Shown here: in pieces, positions 19,429-20,086 of the stretch
Layout of the letters: each line of letters begins with the position of its first letter
Position numbering within the stretch: the stretch's first letter is position 1
Assembly: GCA_027946555.1 (NCBI GenBank)
Contig: JAPEVC010000382.1
Coordinates: 1 to 20,086, forward strand
Direction: 5' to 3'
DNA from: Gnomoniopsis sp. IMI 355080
Lineage: Eukaryota; Ascomycota; Sordariomycetes; Diaporthales; Gnomoniaceae
Length of the DNA: 20,086 bases
Position numbers and translations under genes: made by a program
The notes under the pieces: generated by a model
Told to the model about the DNA's origin: nothing
The model's input: only the letters and a program-made list of their open reading frames with translations
Databases searched by the model: none

Positions 19429-20010
19429 CCTTTCCGCCGATAAGGGCGGTTGTGGCATTTTTGACTCCCGGGGCGGCCATTAACTTAGCAACCTTGGAAC
19501 ACGAGTGTTCGAATACGCTGATCTATCTGGTTCAGTTCAATCCTTCGCATCTGTACTGGGAGGTCGTAGAATCTCGATGTTCTTGAATTGAAGATGCCTT
19601 GAGCTGCACTCTATTGTAGAACATCAAAAATTCTAGACTTACCCATTAGTCCACAAGATATTTAGGGAAAACAAGACTTAACCTTTTAATTAATTTATAA
19701 AGCAACACTATAGAAATCTAATCCTTTATACTCTTTATCTTACGAAGGCTCTCTGCTCAGCTAGTAAATTACCGTGCCGGATAATAGTGGCTTCAAATAA
19801 GCGTCCGAAAGGTTATATATAAAAAATCGTGCATGTCCGTTATATATTTAAATACCTTCCAGCCAAAATTATAGGAGAGGTGTATCTTTTTTTCTCTCGT
19901 GGCTTAAATTCAGCCGTTTACTTCGGGACGAATTTTTGGCCGGGGCAGATATTCACAACACGGGCATCGTTCGCCATCTAAGTAAGTCGAGGATGTACCG
20001 TATCATATAC
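19429..20010. other. AT-rich intergenic tail
   Basis: No supported gene. From about 19610 to 19910 the sequence becomes strongly AT-rich, with many TTA, TATA and TAAT runs, unlike the rest of the window. This could be a decayed repeat (RIP-like mutation) or an ordinary AT-rich spacer. No inverted repeats or transposase fragments were recognisable. Confidence 0.5.
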
Positions 20011-20086
20011 CTCTTCCTCTTCCTCTTCCTCTTCCTCTTCCTCTTCCTCTTCCTCTTCCTCTTCCTCTTCCTCTTCCTCTTCCTCT
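20011..20086. repeat. CTCTTC hexanucleotide microsatellite running off the right edge
   Basis: Perfect CTCTTC units fill 20011-20086 (twelve full units and four bases of the next), with no interruption up to the window edge, so the true length is unknown. On the minus strand the units read GAAGAG, which in one frame encodes poly-Glu. That frame continues leftwards for a further ten codons to a TAG at 19978-19980. It could be the C-terminal end of a minus-strand gene beyond the edge, or simply a microsatellite. Confidence 0.95.

Noticed and set aside
1..20086. CRISPR arrays, bacterial operons, rRNA genes or intact transposons
   Set aside because: No spaced direct repeats, no ribosome-binding-site-driven gene clusters, no rRNA-like sequence and no transposase or terminal repeats were seen; the window is eukaryotic.

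Overview
The window looks like a piece of a filamentous ascomycete (Pezizomycotina) chromosome. The evidence is short spliceosomal introns (about 48-170 nt, GT-AG with CTAAC/CTGAC-like branch sites), C/G-favouring third codon positions, and gene families typical of moulds: a Zn2Cys6 regulator with a fungal_trans-like region, a fungal protein-kinase-like protein and a beta-trefoil membrane protein. No bacterial, viral or complete transposon gene was recognised. All products were recognised by reading translations, not by database search. Exon joins were chosen by splice signals, phase and restored family motifs.

Layout, left to right. (1) A D-2-hydroxyacid dehydrogenase gene on the minus strand, cut by the left edge. 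(2) RRP6, the nuclear exosome 3'-5' exonuclease, minus strand, three exons. (3) After a 499-bp divergent promoter region, MDM35, a tiny twin-CX9C mitochondrial intermembrane-space protein, plus strand, four exons; its third intron carries a long, almost perfect hairpin. (4) A 1.3-kb non-coding stretch, then a small gene for a probable two-pass membrane protein whose stop lies only 34 bp before the start of GPI1. (5) GPI1 (PIG-Q), a multi-pass subunit of the GPI-GlcNAc transferase, plus strand, five exons. (6) About 3 kb with no intact gene but with coding-like fragments in several frames, perhaps a decayed gene. (7) A single-pass membrane protein with a ricin-B-like beta-trefoil ectodomain, plus strand, converging on (8) a 664-aa Zn2Cys6 transcription factor on the minus strand whose first intron appears to be GC-AG. 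(9) A 1.56-kb gap containing a tRNA-like fossil, then (10) an intronless fungal kinase-like gene. (11) An AT-rich tail ending in a CTCTTC hexanucleotide repeat that runs off the right edge.

The genes do not form one pathway. RRP6, MDM35 and GPI1 are conserved housekeeping genes; the right half is more accessory. The observations most worth a second look are the small membrane-protein gene packed against GPI1 (possible shared or bicistronic transcript), the 24-bp hairpin in the MDM35 intron, and the broken coding-like region between GPI1 and the lectin-like gene.
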